DNA from: Hysterium pulicare CBS 123377
Taxonomy: Eukaryota; Ascomycota; Dothideomycetes; Hysteriales; Hysteriaceae
Direction: 5' to 3'
DNA length: 46,845 nt
NCBI GenBank assembly: GCA_000467715.1
Contig: AJFK01000389.1
Span: forward strand, 1 to 46,845
Shown: in pieces, positions 34,318-46,071 of the stretch
How the letters are laid out: every line of letters starts with the position of its first letter
Numbering within the stretch: position 1 is the stretch's first letter
Position numbers and translations under genes: made by a program
Notes under the pieces: generated by a model
The model's input: only the letters and a program-made list of their open reading frames with translations
What the model was told of the DNA's origin: nothing
Databases searched by the model: none

Positions 34318-36041
34318 ATGTCTTACTACCCAGGTCAGGGCTATCAGGGTGGACAAGGTGGTTACGGTGCACCTCCACCGCAGAACTATGGGCCTCCTCA
34401 AGGGTACCCGCCACAACAATACCCGTAAGTCATGGCGATTCGACTATGGTGACGGTTTCGGCTCGATGCTGACCACAACATCAGCCCGCAGCAGTATGGC
34501 GGGTATCCACCTCAAGCATCTCCCTCCCCACAGCCTCCTTATAATGGCGGGTTTGGTCAGCCAACTCCCCCTCCGCAACAATATGGATACCACCAGGTAA
34601 AGGGGACTGACCCAGAAATATTGAGATTTAGCTAACGCGTGTTCAGACTCCACCGCCTCAGCCGCAGTATGGAGGATATCCTCCTCAAAACCAAGGACCT
34701 CCACCAGGGCAATATGGTAGACCGGGTAATGAGAGTCTACTTTATGAATAAATTCGCGAGCTAAAACGGTATTAGGTATGCCTACCGTAAGCAGCAATCA
34801 ATGGACTCATGGAAACCACGCCGCGCCAGCTCCACCTCCTACCCAGGCACAAACCTTCGGTCATGGAGCACCATCTGGTTATACCTTTCAATATTCGGCC
34901 TGTAGTGGTCGAAGGAAAGCGCTTCTCATCGGCATTAATTACTTTGGGCAACGGGGTCAACTTCGGGGATGTATCAACGATGTGAAAAACATGTCGACCT
35001 ATCTGAACGGACACTTCGGGTACAAGCGGGAAGATATGGTTATATTGACTGATGACCAGCAAAACCCCATGAGCCAGCCGACGAAGGCGAACATCTTGCG
35101 GGCAATGCACTGGCTGGTAAAAGATGCGCGACCGAACGATTCTTTGTTCTTCCATTATTCAGGTATGATAACATGATCGCGTCGATAGGCTTGAACTGAT
35201 CAAGAACAGGCCATGGTGGTCAGACAAAAGATCTCGACGGTGATGAGGATGATGGATACGATGAAGTGATATACCCCGTGGACTTCCGGACTGCAGGTCA
35301 CATTGTGGACGATGAGATGCACAGGATCATGTAAGTATCTTAAAGACACGAGACCGTGTTACATCATTATAACTTTTACTCCAGGGTGGCTCCTCTGCAG
35401 CCAGGAGTTCGTCTGACGGCCATCTTTGATTCGTGTCACTCTGGCTCAGCCCTCGACCTCCCATACATCTACAGCACACAAGGTGTCCTCAAGGAGCCGA
35501 ATCTTGCCAAGGAAGCTGGTCAAGGTCTACTTGGTATCGTATCTTCTTATGCTCGCAAAGATATTGGAGGCATGATATCAAACGCCTCAGGCTTGTTTAA
35601 GAAGATTACGTCCGGTGATGATGTATACCAGAAGAACTTAAGAACAAAGACGTCTCCCGCGGACGTGATTATGTGGTCTGGCAGTAAGGACCAACAAACC
35701 TCGTAAGTGGTGTCACATAAAGCGTATTTGCCTTGCTTGTGCTGACTGCTTTTGAATAGTGCGGACGCGTCAATCGGCGGTGAAGCAACGGGTGCCATGT
35801 CCTATGCCTTCGTCAATGCCCTCAAGAAGAACCCGAATCAGAGCTACGTGCAACTACTAAACAGTATTCGAGACGAACTAGAGGGGAAATATAGCCAGAA
35901 GCCGCAACTCAGTTCCAGTCATCCTCTGAGTAAGTTCAACTCCTCATGCTTCCCTTCAAGTTAAATTTGTTCCTTCATTGCTAAGTTGCTGCTGACTAAT
36001 TTTCGCTTGTCGTAGATGTCGACCTCCTGTATGTCATGTAG
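34318..36041 (+). CDS. MCA1: Type I metacaspase (MCA1/CasA)
   Basis: Arg/Lys-specific cysteine peptidase of clan CD, linked in fungi to protein quality control, stress and cell death. Eight exons (34318-34424, 34485-34596, 34647-34725, 34776-35162, 35210-35330, 35385-35702, 35760-35929, 36016-36041) give 439 residues. The prodomain (about 1-125) is rich in P, Q, G and Y with YPPQ-type repeats, the hallmark of type I. The p20 domain begins at [10 protein letters not shown]. The catalytic His is in HYSGHGG (about 230) and the catalytic Cys in DSCHSGS (about 286). [10 protein letters not shown] follows the His motif. The p10 part contains [14 protein letters not shown]. The last exon encodes only eight residues (VDLLYVM end). 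The Asn at the last junction is split by the intron. Confidence 0.95.
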
Positions 36042-37111
36042 ATTGGCAAATTAATTGATATTGATACGGCTGTTACTTGGTCGAAGGCACTGCGTGTTCT
36101 GATGTTTAATGTAGACTTGGGAAGGAACGGGCTTTAACCAAAAAATGAATGATGGGATGACTGGATTGTAGGTTTTGCGCTTATTTCACCTTTGTTGTAC
36201 ATAATAGACTTTAAGCTTATTCCTGCCGTACGGTTCCGGCGTCTGCTGTTGGCATATGCAATGGTATTTTCCATATCGTATCTGAACTATAGGTTGTTTT
36301 GATCCCGCCAAGGCGCAGGCATAACGCTGAACATTCTGATGGATGAATTGGGTGAAGTGAATGCTGCGTTTGGAGTGAGAGATTGTGGCAGTTGGACGTG
36401 CGAGACAAATCTCTGTTTGCAGGGTACTGCACTCGCCCACCCTTAGATGATCACCTGCGCTCTGTGTTCTGAATACTGTCATCATCAAATATTGAATGTT
36501 GCCTTTGCGGACGAGCATGCTGGTGTTGCATCCCCAAGAGGATTGGAAACTTGGCAGGGGTGTTGGCTTGTCAATAATGCCTTGCGCCCAACCCTGACGA
36601 ATGGAGTTTAGATGGATCTGAAAGGGCAGCCGAGGCTTCTGCTGCGTTGTTCAACAGGGTTCTCCACACAGATCTCCCACTACACCGTGTCCGCCTCTGG
36701 AAGTTGTGACGTAGGAACAGCACGATTCGGCTCGCGTGAGATGCACTCAGCCACGCAATGCAGATGCTGACAGTCAGATTCGAGGCACGTTAATATATAT
36801 CCCAGGACCATCATGGCCTCCACGGGCAGGCGGTCAAGCTGGCAGCTGGCTGGTGGTGTGGAGCAACAAAGAGGATGAAGATGGACGAGGATGAAGAAAA
36901 TGTGTGGTGGTGGTGGCTGGCTGTCCAAGCTTCTCAGCTTGGAAGCCGAATAGATTAATGAATACGTAAGTACTTATAGCCATGGACAGCTCGTAGGTAG
37001 GCGTCCCTTGTTAGTCCACTTTGTCTGCCTAAATTTGTGCTCTCCTCTCTATTTCCCCTTCTGCTCGAGATCCTGAGCTCCCACAGAGTTTCCGTTAAAG
37101 ACTGTTGCAAG
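36042..37111. promoter_or_regulatory. Intergenic: metacaspase 3' side, esterase promoter
   Basis: About 1.1 kb. A minus-strand ATG ORF (36186-36518, 110 codons) is antisense to the likely metacaspase 3' untranslated region and shows no domain. Another minus-strand ORF near 36680-36928 lacks an ATG. The promoter of the esterase lies towards 37111; a GTAGGTAGG word occurs near 36993. Confidence 0.4.
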
Positions 37112-38942
37112 ATGCCGAGAACTCGGGACGGAATAGTAGCTGTTGCTGCAGCGCTGTGTTGTCTGCAGTTAGTTCAAGCTCAGGGTAACACGACACTTCC
37201 TACCGTAGATCTGGGATATGCCATTTATGAAGCTTCGTCATTTAATGTTAGTGTCTCTATGTGCCATGTCGCACCACCCAATTGGACCTTAAGCTCACAT
37301 AATCATTTCTACCATGTAGCAAACAGGAGGCTTCTACAACTTCTCAAACATCCGCTACGCCGCCCCTCCACTTGGTGACCTACGTTTCGCCGCGCCGCAA
37401 GCTCCAGCTACCAATCGCTCTCAGGTCCAGAAGGGAGATGTAGGACGAGTCTGTCCTCAGGCCAGCCCGGCTTGGGAAGCTATCGCAGACATTTTCTTAA
37501 CAGACGTCATTCTCGGTAAAACATTCAACACGTCCGCGCCGAAACCAAATACTACCTCCACCAGTACCATAATTGATGGCAGGACATCGGAGGACTGCTT
37601 ATTCCTAGATGTATTCGTCCCGCAGCAGATTTTCGAGTCCGCAGGTATGGGCTACGGTGCTCCCGTGCTGGTTTGGATTTATGGTGGTGGGTATACGGGC
37701 GGCAACAAGTATAACAATCCTGCTGGATTACTGGCTGCCAGTGGGAACGTGTCGGATGGAGACGTGGCGGATGGGGATGTCATTTATGTCGCTCTGAACT
37801 ATCGTCTTGGTGCCTTTGGATGGTCTTCCGGCCCCAGTTTCCAAGCTGAGGGAGGTGATACCAATGTGGGATTGCTGGATCAGAGATTTGCTCTTGAATG
37901 GGTGCAAAACAACATTGAACTATTCGGTGGTGATCCGAATAAAGTTACGGTTTTTGGCGAATCTGCTGGTGGAGGATCTATCATGCATCAGATCACGGTA
38001 CGTCCACTATAAGTCCCCTCAAATGTTATGCCTCGTCAGAGTTGACTAACACGCATGACTTCGTAGGCCTATGGCGGTGCAAAAGCCCCTTTCCAACAAG
38101 CCGTTCCTCAATCACCAGGCTTTCAACCCGTCAGCTCCAATTTCCAACAAGAGCAGACATATCAGAGCTTCTTAAACCTCACCAATTCGACCTCATTAGC
38201 TGAGCTACGGGCACTGCCTTCCGAAGTTTTAATTAAAGCAAACGCACTCCAAGTTGGCGGCTCTCCCTATGGCGGCTTCTCATATGGCCCAGTCGTCGAC
38301 GGCAATATTGTGCCTGCACTACCTGGCCAACTCCTCGCTCAAGGGCGCTTCGATAAATCGCTGCGGATAATGGTCGGACATAACGCCCGCGAGGGGCTCC
38401 TGTTTACGAGCCCATATGTGAAGACCGAAAGCGACCTCGAGGCCGCTTTCCGAGCAAATTTCCCAACAATTTCAAACACATCGCTCAACTACCTCACTGA
38501 AACGCTATACCCGCCCGTTTTCGACGGGAGCTACGGGTATAAGTCCCAGGTAGGAAGAGCAAGCCTCATTACATCCGAAGTCATCTTCACCTGCAACACT
38601 TTCTTCCTCTCACGCGCCTACGATAACAAAACATACTCATACCTCTTCGCGGTTGCGCCCGCCTTCCACGGTTTCGATGTCAGCTATACTTATTTCACCG
38701 ACGGCGCTGTTTCCCCCTCCAACCCCACAACCGTTACGAACAGGACTGTTGCGATTGCACTGCAGGACTTTATTACGAGTTTTGCGAAGGACGGACGGCC
38801 GAGTACGGACGGTGTTAGGAAGTTTGACATGTATGGGAATAATTCGCAAGTGTTGGATCTGAATGTTACTGGGATCACGGAGGTGATGGATAGCAATGCT
38901 GGGAAGAGGTGTGAGTGGTGGCAAAAGGCGTTGTATTTCTAA
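37112..38942 (+). CDS. Secreted type-B carboxylesterase/lipase
   Basis: Alpha/beta-hydrolase of the carboxylesterase type B family. Three exons (37112-37246, 37320-37997, 38067-38942) give 562 residues. It starts with a signal peptide (hydrophobic core IVAVAAALCCLQLVQA, cleavage before QGN). Visible family landmarks are NIRYAAPPLGDLRF, EDCLFLDVFVP, the oxyanion segment YGGGYTGGN, NYRLGAFGW, and the nucleophile elbow GESAGGGS (Ser near 258). The catalytic His is probably in HGFDVSYTYF; the acid is expected in the NAREGLLF region or just before. Several N-glycosylation sequons fit an extracellular enzyme. Substrate cannot be told from sequence. Close relatives are variously annotated as lipases, feruloyl- or tannin-type esterases. 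Confidence 0.9.
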
Positions 38943-39435
38943 TTATCATGATGTTTGTGGTATCAGTGGATATGATGGCTTAATGATCTTGGATGATATA
39001 TGTTGTTTACATAGACATGTCTTCGGGATTGGGGATGAGTATGTATGTATGAATGTAACACTCTTTAATGAACAATCAAATTAGCTATTTGCCTCTTACC
39101 GCACAGAAGTCATCGCGCAGAATCTGTACAGCTTCAAAGAATGCATGGTGCTAACAGTCCGGGGACAGCTTACCCCTGTGTGTTGTGTGTCAGCGGGAAA
39201 TGCGGGCTGGAGCTTGGGCCACCGAGAGCTTTCCAGAAGGCGTCACGGGCTTGTGACATTTGGTGATGTTGTTCCTACGTCATTCCGCTTGTTAGATCGT
39301 GATCCCAGAACTTCAACTCCTCTCCCTCTCTTAAATACCTCAAAGTACCTTCAATTGAGGCGCAATTCAAATCCAATTCAAAAAAACCCATCCTCGACTA
39401 ATACCTTTCATTCGACTCTCAAACCAACGATCAAT
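38943..39435. promoter_or_regulatory. Intergenic: promoter of the LEA-like gene
   Basis: About 490 bases between two plus-strand genes. It contains TTAAATA near 39328 and an A/C-rich leader before the ATG at 39436. No gene seen; the ORF that runs from 39145 into the LEA-like start is an in-frame extension without an earlier supported start. Confidence 0.4.
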
Positions 39436-40011
39436 ATGTCGATGATTCGCACAGCTCTCGTCCGCCAAGCTCGCTTTTTCAGCACTTCGCCCGTCTACGC
39501 AAAGTCCGTAGTCGATACAGCAAAAGATGCCGCAAAGAAGGTAGACAGGACTATCTCAGATGCGGCTATAAAGGGTCTTGAGACGGGTGGTATGTAAATT
39601 GTTCAGGACGTCCACTGTTTGCACGACGGCATCTCAATGCTTCTTCTACACCTATCATGATCCTTGCCATCATCGCTATGCCTCCTCTCCACCGCATTCA
39701 GACTTTGAATCCGTTGCCTTTCATCACCCTCACCGCTCTCTTTCGCAGTTATTTAACTTCCGAAGAAACCCAAATAACAAAACATCCTCTAACTTCCTTT
39801 CTTTTCAACAGAACAAGCCCGGGACGCAATCAAATCCACCGCAGAATCCGTCAAAAACACCAGCAGCGGCGAAGCGAAAGGCAAGGCCTCCGAGCTCACT
39901 GGCGAAGCAAAAGGCAAGGCCTCCAATCTCACCGGCGAGGCGAAGGGAAAGGCTCATGAGGTAGCTGGAAAGGCTCAGGGCAAAGCTGAAGAAGTGAAGT
40001 CGAAGGTGTAA
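39436..40011 (+). CDS. Mitochondrial LEA-like protein with 11-residue repeats
   Basis: Two exons (39436-39589, 39812-40011) give 117 residues. The N-terminus MSMIRTALVRQARFFSTSPV is a classic mitochondrial presequence with a likely cleavage near RFFST. The middle (VVDTAKDAAKKVDRT, ARDAIKSTAESVKNT) is amphipathic. The end has four 11-residue repeats of the form (T/S/A)GEAKGKAxxL, closing with EEVKSKV. Such Ala/Lys/Glu 11-mers resemble group 3 LEA proteins, which protect mitochondrial membranes and proteins during drying or freezing. The LEA assignment is inference from composition and period. Fungal mitochondrial LEA-like proteins of this size exist, but I cannot name an orthologue. The intron (222 nt) is long for this window. 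Confidence 0.75.
39865..39996 (+). repeat. Coding 33-bp tandem repeat, four units
   Basis: Four 33-bp units encode the 11-residue repeats of the LEA-like protein. The first three are very similar at the DNA level (GGCGAAGC, AAAGGCAAGGCCTCC words recur). The fourth is more diverged. Near-identity of units suggests recent unequal exchange. Confidence 0.75.
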
Positions 40012-40880
40012 ATGCTTGTCGATCTACTCTAGGATGATGATTGTGCCGATAGCAATAGCGATGGCGATGGTGATGCACTGATAAGGTATGGAACGGTGCT
40101 CGGAGTGGAGCAGTTTTAGCGACGGGTGCATGGAAACTTGATAGTTGCATGTGGCACGATTCTCTGTACAAATACTCTCTTGTTTATCCCGGAAAGGAAT
40201 TCGACGATAAAAACTCAATTCATTGAAGCGATCACAGGAAGTGTCACAGCTCGTCAGAGTCTAGACTGCGCATCATCTCGTGACGACTCTCCTTATCGTC
40301 CGTATACACTGTTTGTCCCCTGTAATGTGGTCCTAGAGGAGTATCTAGCCTCAGTGAGCAACAAAATTCGTCGTGCGTAGCCTTCTATTGTTATACATGC
40401 AGGGAAATGAACCTAGAATCTAACGAATTATCACGACCAATGTGCGATGGTCTTAAATTTACCTATTTCTCTTTCTTTACCTATAATGACATTACATCTT
40501 AAGAAACAATGCCCACCTAAGCGATATATACGGCCATTAGAGAAGACGGTATGTATAGAATCCAGCCGCCGAAACTTGACCAGCCACCAACCATGCTCAT
40601 GTACCCGGACGCGCCTGTCGTATTACACACAGCATATCCTCCCATACCTTTAGGAACACTCCAAAAATCCAAACCATCTTGAAAAGAAAGTAAATTCGTT
40701 GAATCGTAAATCAAAATAGGAGATGGAAGTATTCATTAAGAGTCATGATCGTGAGATGAAGAGCTTGTAAAAGAAAGATCCAGATACACCATACACGCTC
40801 GTTCGTCACGGACGCCCCATTTTATATCATCGATATGGGGAATATTATATACCCACCTCATCACATCTCCATCAACAACC
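40012..40880. other. Intergenic, convergent, no gene seen
   Basis: About 870 bases where the LEA-like gene (+) and the coiled-coil gene (-) converge. A GATGGTGATG-like run (near 40034-40075) is a simple-sequence patch. ORFs here are short and have no recognisable product. Confidence 0.4.
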
Positions 40881-43800
40881 TCAAAATGCCTCCCCAACGT
40901 CTGTGCCTTTTCCATCCCCAGTGCTTCTCCCACTACTCCCGAAAGGCGCGCCCAGCACACTCGAACCCTGCACCTGAGGAATAGGACCTGATATACTCTC
41001 CTTCCTCGCTTTGCCCTTGCCCTTGATGAGCGGTATGGCGGTCATAATGCTAGAAGCGCTAGTGGTACGGGAATGGGGATGAGAGCTTGGAAGTCGAGAT
41101 GGGGAGGGGAGGCCGGAACGAGCGAATAAGGGGGATGGGTTCGCTGAGGCGGAGGCGGAGGCGGCGGCATAAGAGAAATAGCCGTGACTACTTGTGCCCG
41201 AAATAGGAGGAGAGGGGTGAGGGTACGAAGGAGTAGGGATCGAAGAAGCCATTGTACCGCCGAGACCTGCGCGATGGGGGCTTGGAATTGAGGACTTGGG
41301 GATATTCTTTCCCATGGGCAGATTGCTAGGTCTTGGCTTTGAGGGTGAGGGTTTGGTAGAAGCTGAAGATGTCGCTATAGGTGGAGGAGTGGGCAATTCG
41401 GTCGGGGTCATCAGAGCAGGATTATGAGGCGAACCCATGGAAATGACAAATGGGATGTTACTCCCGCTCCCACTCCCCAAGCTGCCTTTCCTCTCCCTCT
41501 CTCGAAATGGCGTCGGGGATATCTGGGGTTGTCCTTCACCCAAGCCTGCGGAATCCGACCTTGATCGTCCATGCTGTGCCAGAATACCAGGAGGTGAATT
41601 TCTCTCCGCCTCAGCTAGAACATTCATCTTGGGCGGACTCGGCAGATTTCTATTCGCCGAATTCTGGTTTTCGAAAAGCCCGTATCGAGGACGAGGCGGC
41701 CGATCCGGGGTCACTTTCCCCTTACTAGCATCTGGAACACTGGCAGAGCGTTCACGAGGCTGCTCGTTCTCGACACCGTCCTGTGGAGGTGTCCAGTCTG
41801 GGGTTCGAGCCGCGGCATACATTGTAATAATCGAATCGCTATTACTGCGTTGTGTATCATGTCTCTTAGGCGCCGCGGGTGTAGAGAGAGGGAAATTTGT
41901 CGCCATATCTCCCCTCAGCTCCTGTTCTGGAGATGGAGGAGTGGGTTTCCGGCGCTCGGGGGTCAGACAGACAGATTTTGGAGAGACACCGGGGGAGATG
42001 TTGTCCGCTTCGTTGGCGACGTTGCGTCCGGCTTTGCGGGGTGGCGTTTGTGGCGTATTGGGTGTGGTTGGGGATGGTGGTCTGGGGAGTTTCTTGTGCA
42101 TGCCTATATTGTTGTTCTTTGCGATGCGTGATGGGGAGAGATGTGGCTGCGGCGTTGATGGTGGGATTGAAGTTGACGGGGTAGATGGGAGAAGGGAACC
42201 CGTAGCTGATAGAGGGCCGGTTGAGATGGGAGACGGCGATGCGGAGATGCCTAGGCCTGGTGTTGACATTGCGAAACGAGCCCGAACTGGAGTGTCGCTT
42301 GAACATCTGTGGCAGAGAGATGGGGTTGGTGAATCCATGTCTCGACTCACGATGCGGGAGGCGAAGTTTCGCTGAAGCTTCTTGATGTCGTGTTTGAAGC
42401 CTCGTACGTCCATCTTGTAGTAGATGATTTCCTTGACATAGAAATTGATTTCTTTCTTGAGATCGACAATCTGGGCATCGAGCTCGTTGGATGGACGGGC
42501 GTTGGTGTCCTTCGGCATTTCCTTCTTTAGTCGTTGTTGCAGGCGCTCAATCCATCGATCAACTTCCTCTTTCGAGGCCAGCGATTGAAGTTCTGCAATT
42601 GAATCATCTTCATCCCCAGAATGAAGTGCCATCTTTGCCTGTCTTCTCATCTCGGCGTGTAGAAGGAGTTGATGGTGCTCCAGCTGTCTTTCGATCATGC
42701 GAATGAACTTGTCTTTATCCTTAATAGTTCGCTCCTTCTCTGTAATGGTGCTCCTCAATGCTGTCATTTGAGTATCTGCGGCTTTGACTTTCTCGAGCAG
42801 TTTATCGTGAATGTCTGCCTGGATCTCAAGTTGGTCGTTTGCCTTGTTTAGTTCCTTGTGATCATGCTCTAGGTCATCGTAGTCAAGCCTGCATCGCTCG
42901 TTCTCTTGCTCCAAAACTGCGATGCGCGCATCCTTTTCTTTGACCTTGTCTTGCAGTCGCTCAATGTGCGCAATGAAGGCAGCGATAGTGGTAGCATCCT
43001 TGGACTCCTGAGCACTTGAAGAACCGAAGGCTCCAGACGAGAAAATAGTGCTGACGCTTGCTTGAGTGCTTCCAGGTAACCCTGCCGACGCATTTGATGG
43101 CTGGGCTGCGTCGGGGGCATTGTCAAAGGGATTTCGCTGATGTTGAAAATTATGAAGCTCCTCTTGTGCGTCAACCTTTTCGACGTTAGCAATCAGTAAA
43201 CGCCCTTCAAGATGGTCCACTGTATTCTGCAGCGCCTTCTCTGATTTTTCAAGACTCTCAACCTTTTCTTGCCAGCTCTTCATAGACGTCTCAACCTGCT
43301 CCAAAGTAGCCTGTAAATTCCTCTCGCCCTTCTTGGATTGGTTGAGTTTGGTCATCAAAGACTCGACCTGTCGCTGTAATGCTTCATTCGTCTGCTTCAA
43401 CTGGTTCAGCTCTCTGATCGCATCGCGAGCTCCAGTGTCGGGCCTCTTCGTGGTGCTGAGCCTTCGCTTCAGATTATCCATCTCAGGACTTTCTCGCGAG
43501 CCTTGCGCGGACCGTGGTTGTTGTTCTAATGCCGTCTGAAAGGACCTGATGCTTGTCGCCGAGGTCCCGGCCGTGTTTTGCTGTGAAGTTTGCTCTCTAT
43601 TCGGCGACTGGGGCGGCTCAGTGGTGTCAAGTAACAGGAACAAATGATTGCTGGATGCTGCGCGGCATGATAATGTTAGTGTTTGCAGCCAGTATGTCCG
43701 CACCCGAGACTCAATGCATGTGACGGCAAGCTTTGTGCGGCGATGTCACAGTGAAGGTCAATAGGTGAAGGGGAAGGGGAAGGGGAAGGGGAAGGTGAAT

Positions 43801-45109
43801 GCACGCACCGTGATGAAGAGTTCGCTGCGCCTGCTGCTCTTCCAGCACCCTAGTGTACGTCCTCAGGGTCGCGACTTCCTTCGCATGCGCCTCGGAGAGA
43901 CTTGAGACGTGCGCCTCGTGCGAGCCACGCAGGCTAGCAAATTGGGCCGAAAGCGTCGAGATGGTGTTGTCTTGATGCGTGATGGTAGCCTTCAGCTCCT
44001 CCAGCTGCTTTTGGGGCGGAGTGCAACTGGACGATGCCGCGTGCTGTCCAGCGTGTTAGCATACATTCGCATCGTGTCTTGATGAGCAAAACGAGCTTCG
44101 TTCTGGAGATTCGGCCCAAGAGGCTGTTGCGTCGCGGCATCAATGCCGCATCCCGGCTCTTCGAAACATCTACAACACTTTTTCCTCCTATCGTCACAGC
44201 TCTGTGGGGCAATGCGGCAATGATGTTTATGTGGCATTCTTTCTTTTACGTGACCCCCATACTTGACGCGGCAACAGCTTCTGCAACAAAATCTCACAAC
44301 AATGAATCTCATGGGTGTTCACTAACCTCATTGCGTCGACTAGGTATTTGACTCTCCTTTTGCTTTCCCCTTCCCTCCAAAATCAATGGTGGCGGCTGCA
44401 ATGACCTACTATTCTCTGAGCCTGCACGTGCTTTCGTCGAGTCACTGCTGCTTGTCTGACCCCCATTTGTTGACACCGAGCATGTTGTAAGTTTGCTATC
44501 AGTTGACGAAGGCGATGTGACTAGATTTGGCCTCGATTTGGAGCGCCTTTGCGTGTGAGAGTCGCTCAGACTTTTCTTATGCTGCAAAGTTCCAGAATGA
44601 GCTTCACGTGGATTCGATCGAGGGCCAGCAAGAGTGGGACTGAGGAGATTTCCACTGCGAACGGACCTCATGGTTTGGCTAGATGCGGAACCCGCACCGG
44701 GCGACGGTGACGGATAGCCCTGATTGTCAAGAAGGATGGACCCAGGAAGTTCCGGGATATCAGGCGTAGGTGGCAAAGATATTGAACGTGGCCGTCCAGG
44801 TAGAGGCTTATGTAGCTCAGATCTGGGGCATACGCTACCAGCCAGGGCAGGAGATCGGAGCATGTCATTGACGACTGCCAACAAATTGGACGCAGAGCTG
44901 ACCGAACTGAGCGCAGCACTGTGGAGGGCCGAGGCGGGAGCCAAACACGCATTGTGAGCGTTATAGTCGGGGATGATGGAGAGGTTGGGAGGCTTCGGTC
45001 GTTGTTCTGGCCTAGGAGTACTCTATACAGATGGTCAACGAATGGAGGCCCAACAACGCAGACGCATTCCCCTGCAAGTGCTTTAGACCACCGTTAATCG
45101 AGACGCCAT
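40881..45109 (-). CDS. Large fungal coiled-coil protein, unrecognised
   Basis: I do not recognise a named family. With the start at 45109, exons 45109-45092, 45022-44327, 44043-43809 and 43657-40881 stay in phase and give 1241 residues. The N-terminal 240 residues are Ser/Pro-rich with a conserved-looking NLSIIPDYNAHNACLAPASALHSAA. Exon 3 and the first part of exon 4 form long coiled coils (QLEELKATITHQDN onwards; RELNQLKQTNEALQRQVESL; then about 250 more heptad-rich residues). The C-terminal 450 residues are Pro/Ser-rich with many SP and TP sites and basic patches, like a cytoskeleton- or septum-associated scaffold; that is inference. The N-terminus is uncertain. The first intron here (69 nt) has a weak GTGGTC donor. 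An alternative start at 45343 uses a better GTACGA donor and a 183-nt intron, adding 40 residues. Confidence 0.7.
43764..43795 (+). repeat. GGGGAA minisatellite inside an intron
   Basis: Four perfect GGGGAA units (43770-43793) with a degenerate GGTGAA before them. They lie in the 151-nt intron of the coiled-coil gene, so the pre-mRNA carries a CCCCUU tract, while the template strand has four G4 runs that could form a quadruplex. Confidence 0.75.
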
Positions 45110-46071
45110 GGCGATGCACAACCACGTCGACGCACTTCACCCAATTAATCTACCGACAGCACATCACTTGCGACCGAGACCTTTGGAGGAAATATCCTAT
45201 CGTACCTTTGCACCACCCCCGAGAGACAGGTCTTTTCTCGTATCAGCGATATCTATCTCAATGGGCAGTAGTCCCCCGGTTCGCCATGTCTCAGCGGCAT
45301 TCCGACGGTCGCCCTTCGTCCAGGTAAAGAATTTCGAGGCCATTGCGACTCCTTTCACGCGACTCCTCCAGTCTATTATGGCGGAAACAGGGACATTGGC
45401 ATGTAGAAGATACAAGAACGCAAAGTAACGAGCGACGAAGGTGAAAAGTTGAAGATTGAGAAAAGTTTCAACGCAGGACAACAGCAGTAAAAAGGATTCT
45501 GCATCCTTCGAGCCAACTTAGCTAGCATTGCTGCAATGGGTCTGCAGGCGCCTACTTTTCACAGAGGTCTGGCAAAGGTTGCTTCTCTCGGGTCTCGAAG
45601 GCGTAAAAGGTGCGGCGCGGCGTCGTGCGGCGCAGTAAGCTGGCGGACATGACATGGTGCTGCATCCTTACATGGCTGAGATGACTGGCGATGGTTTTCT
45701 GATCGAAGTATTGAAACTCTAGACACAGGACACTTGAAACTGTGGTTGTTGCTTAAGCTCTGGAGGGCCAATTGGGTGAGGAAGGGTAGCCGCCCGCAAG
45801 GCAGTTCGCGATCGCTTAAGCTTCGCCGCCGGGATCTCCTGCTGGCTGTAGCTGTCTCTGCATAAACATCGCAGTCCAAAATCTTGACATCCAAAGAAGA
45901 CTTCGTCGAGATCACCGTTATGCAACACTATACCGACAACGAACTCAAAGTCATCCCTTCCATTGCCTCGATCGGCTACTGTTACAGCTTTGAAGCTACC
46001 AGCTCTAGCTGAAAACGATAGTCACCACTTTTGCACCGGCATAATCTATCCGCTTCCCGCATATCAGCTCT
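45110..46071. promoter_or_regulatory. Divergent promoter region, coiled-coil (-) / RS protein (+)
   Basis: About 960 bases between two divergent starts. It contains the possible alternative first exon of the coiled-coil gene (45343-45206, minus strand), an ORF of 46 codons followed by a GTACGA donor. Other ORFs (for example minus 45559-45915) have no family resemblance. The remainder shows no clear motif. Confidence 0.4.

Noticed and set aside
36186-36518. 110-codon ATG ORF on the minus strand behind the metacaspase
   Set aside because: It lies over the likely 3' untranslated region of the metacaspase gene and has no recognisable domain. Chance is the simplest explanation.
41437-42375. 312-codon ORF on the plus strand inside the coiled-coil gene
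   Set aside because: It is a shadow of the Pro/Ser-rich C-terminal exon on the minus strand. No family resemblance.
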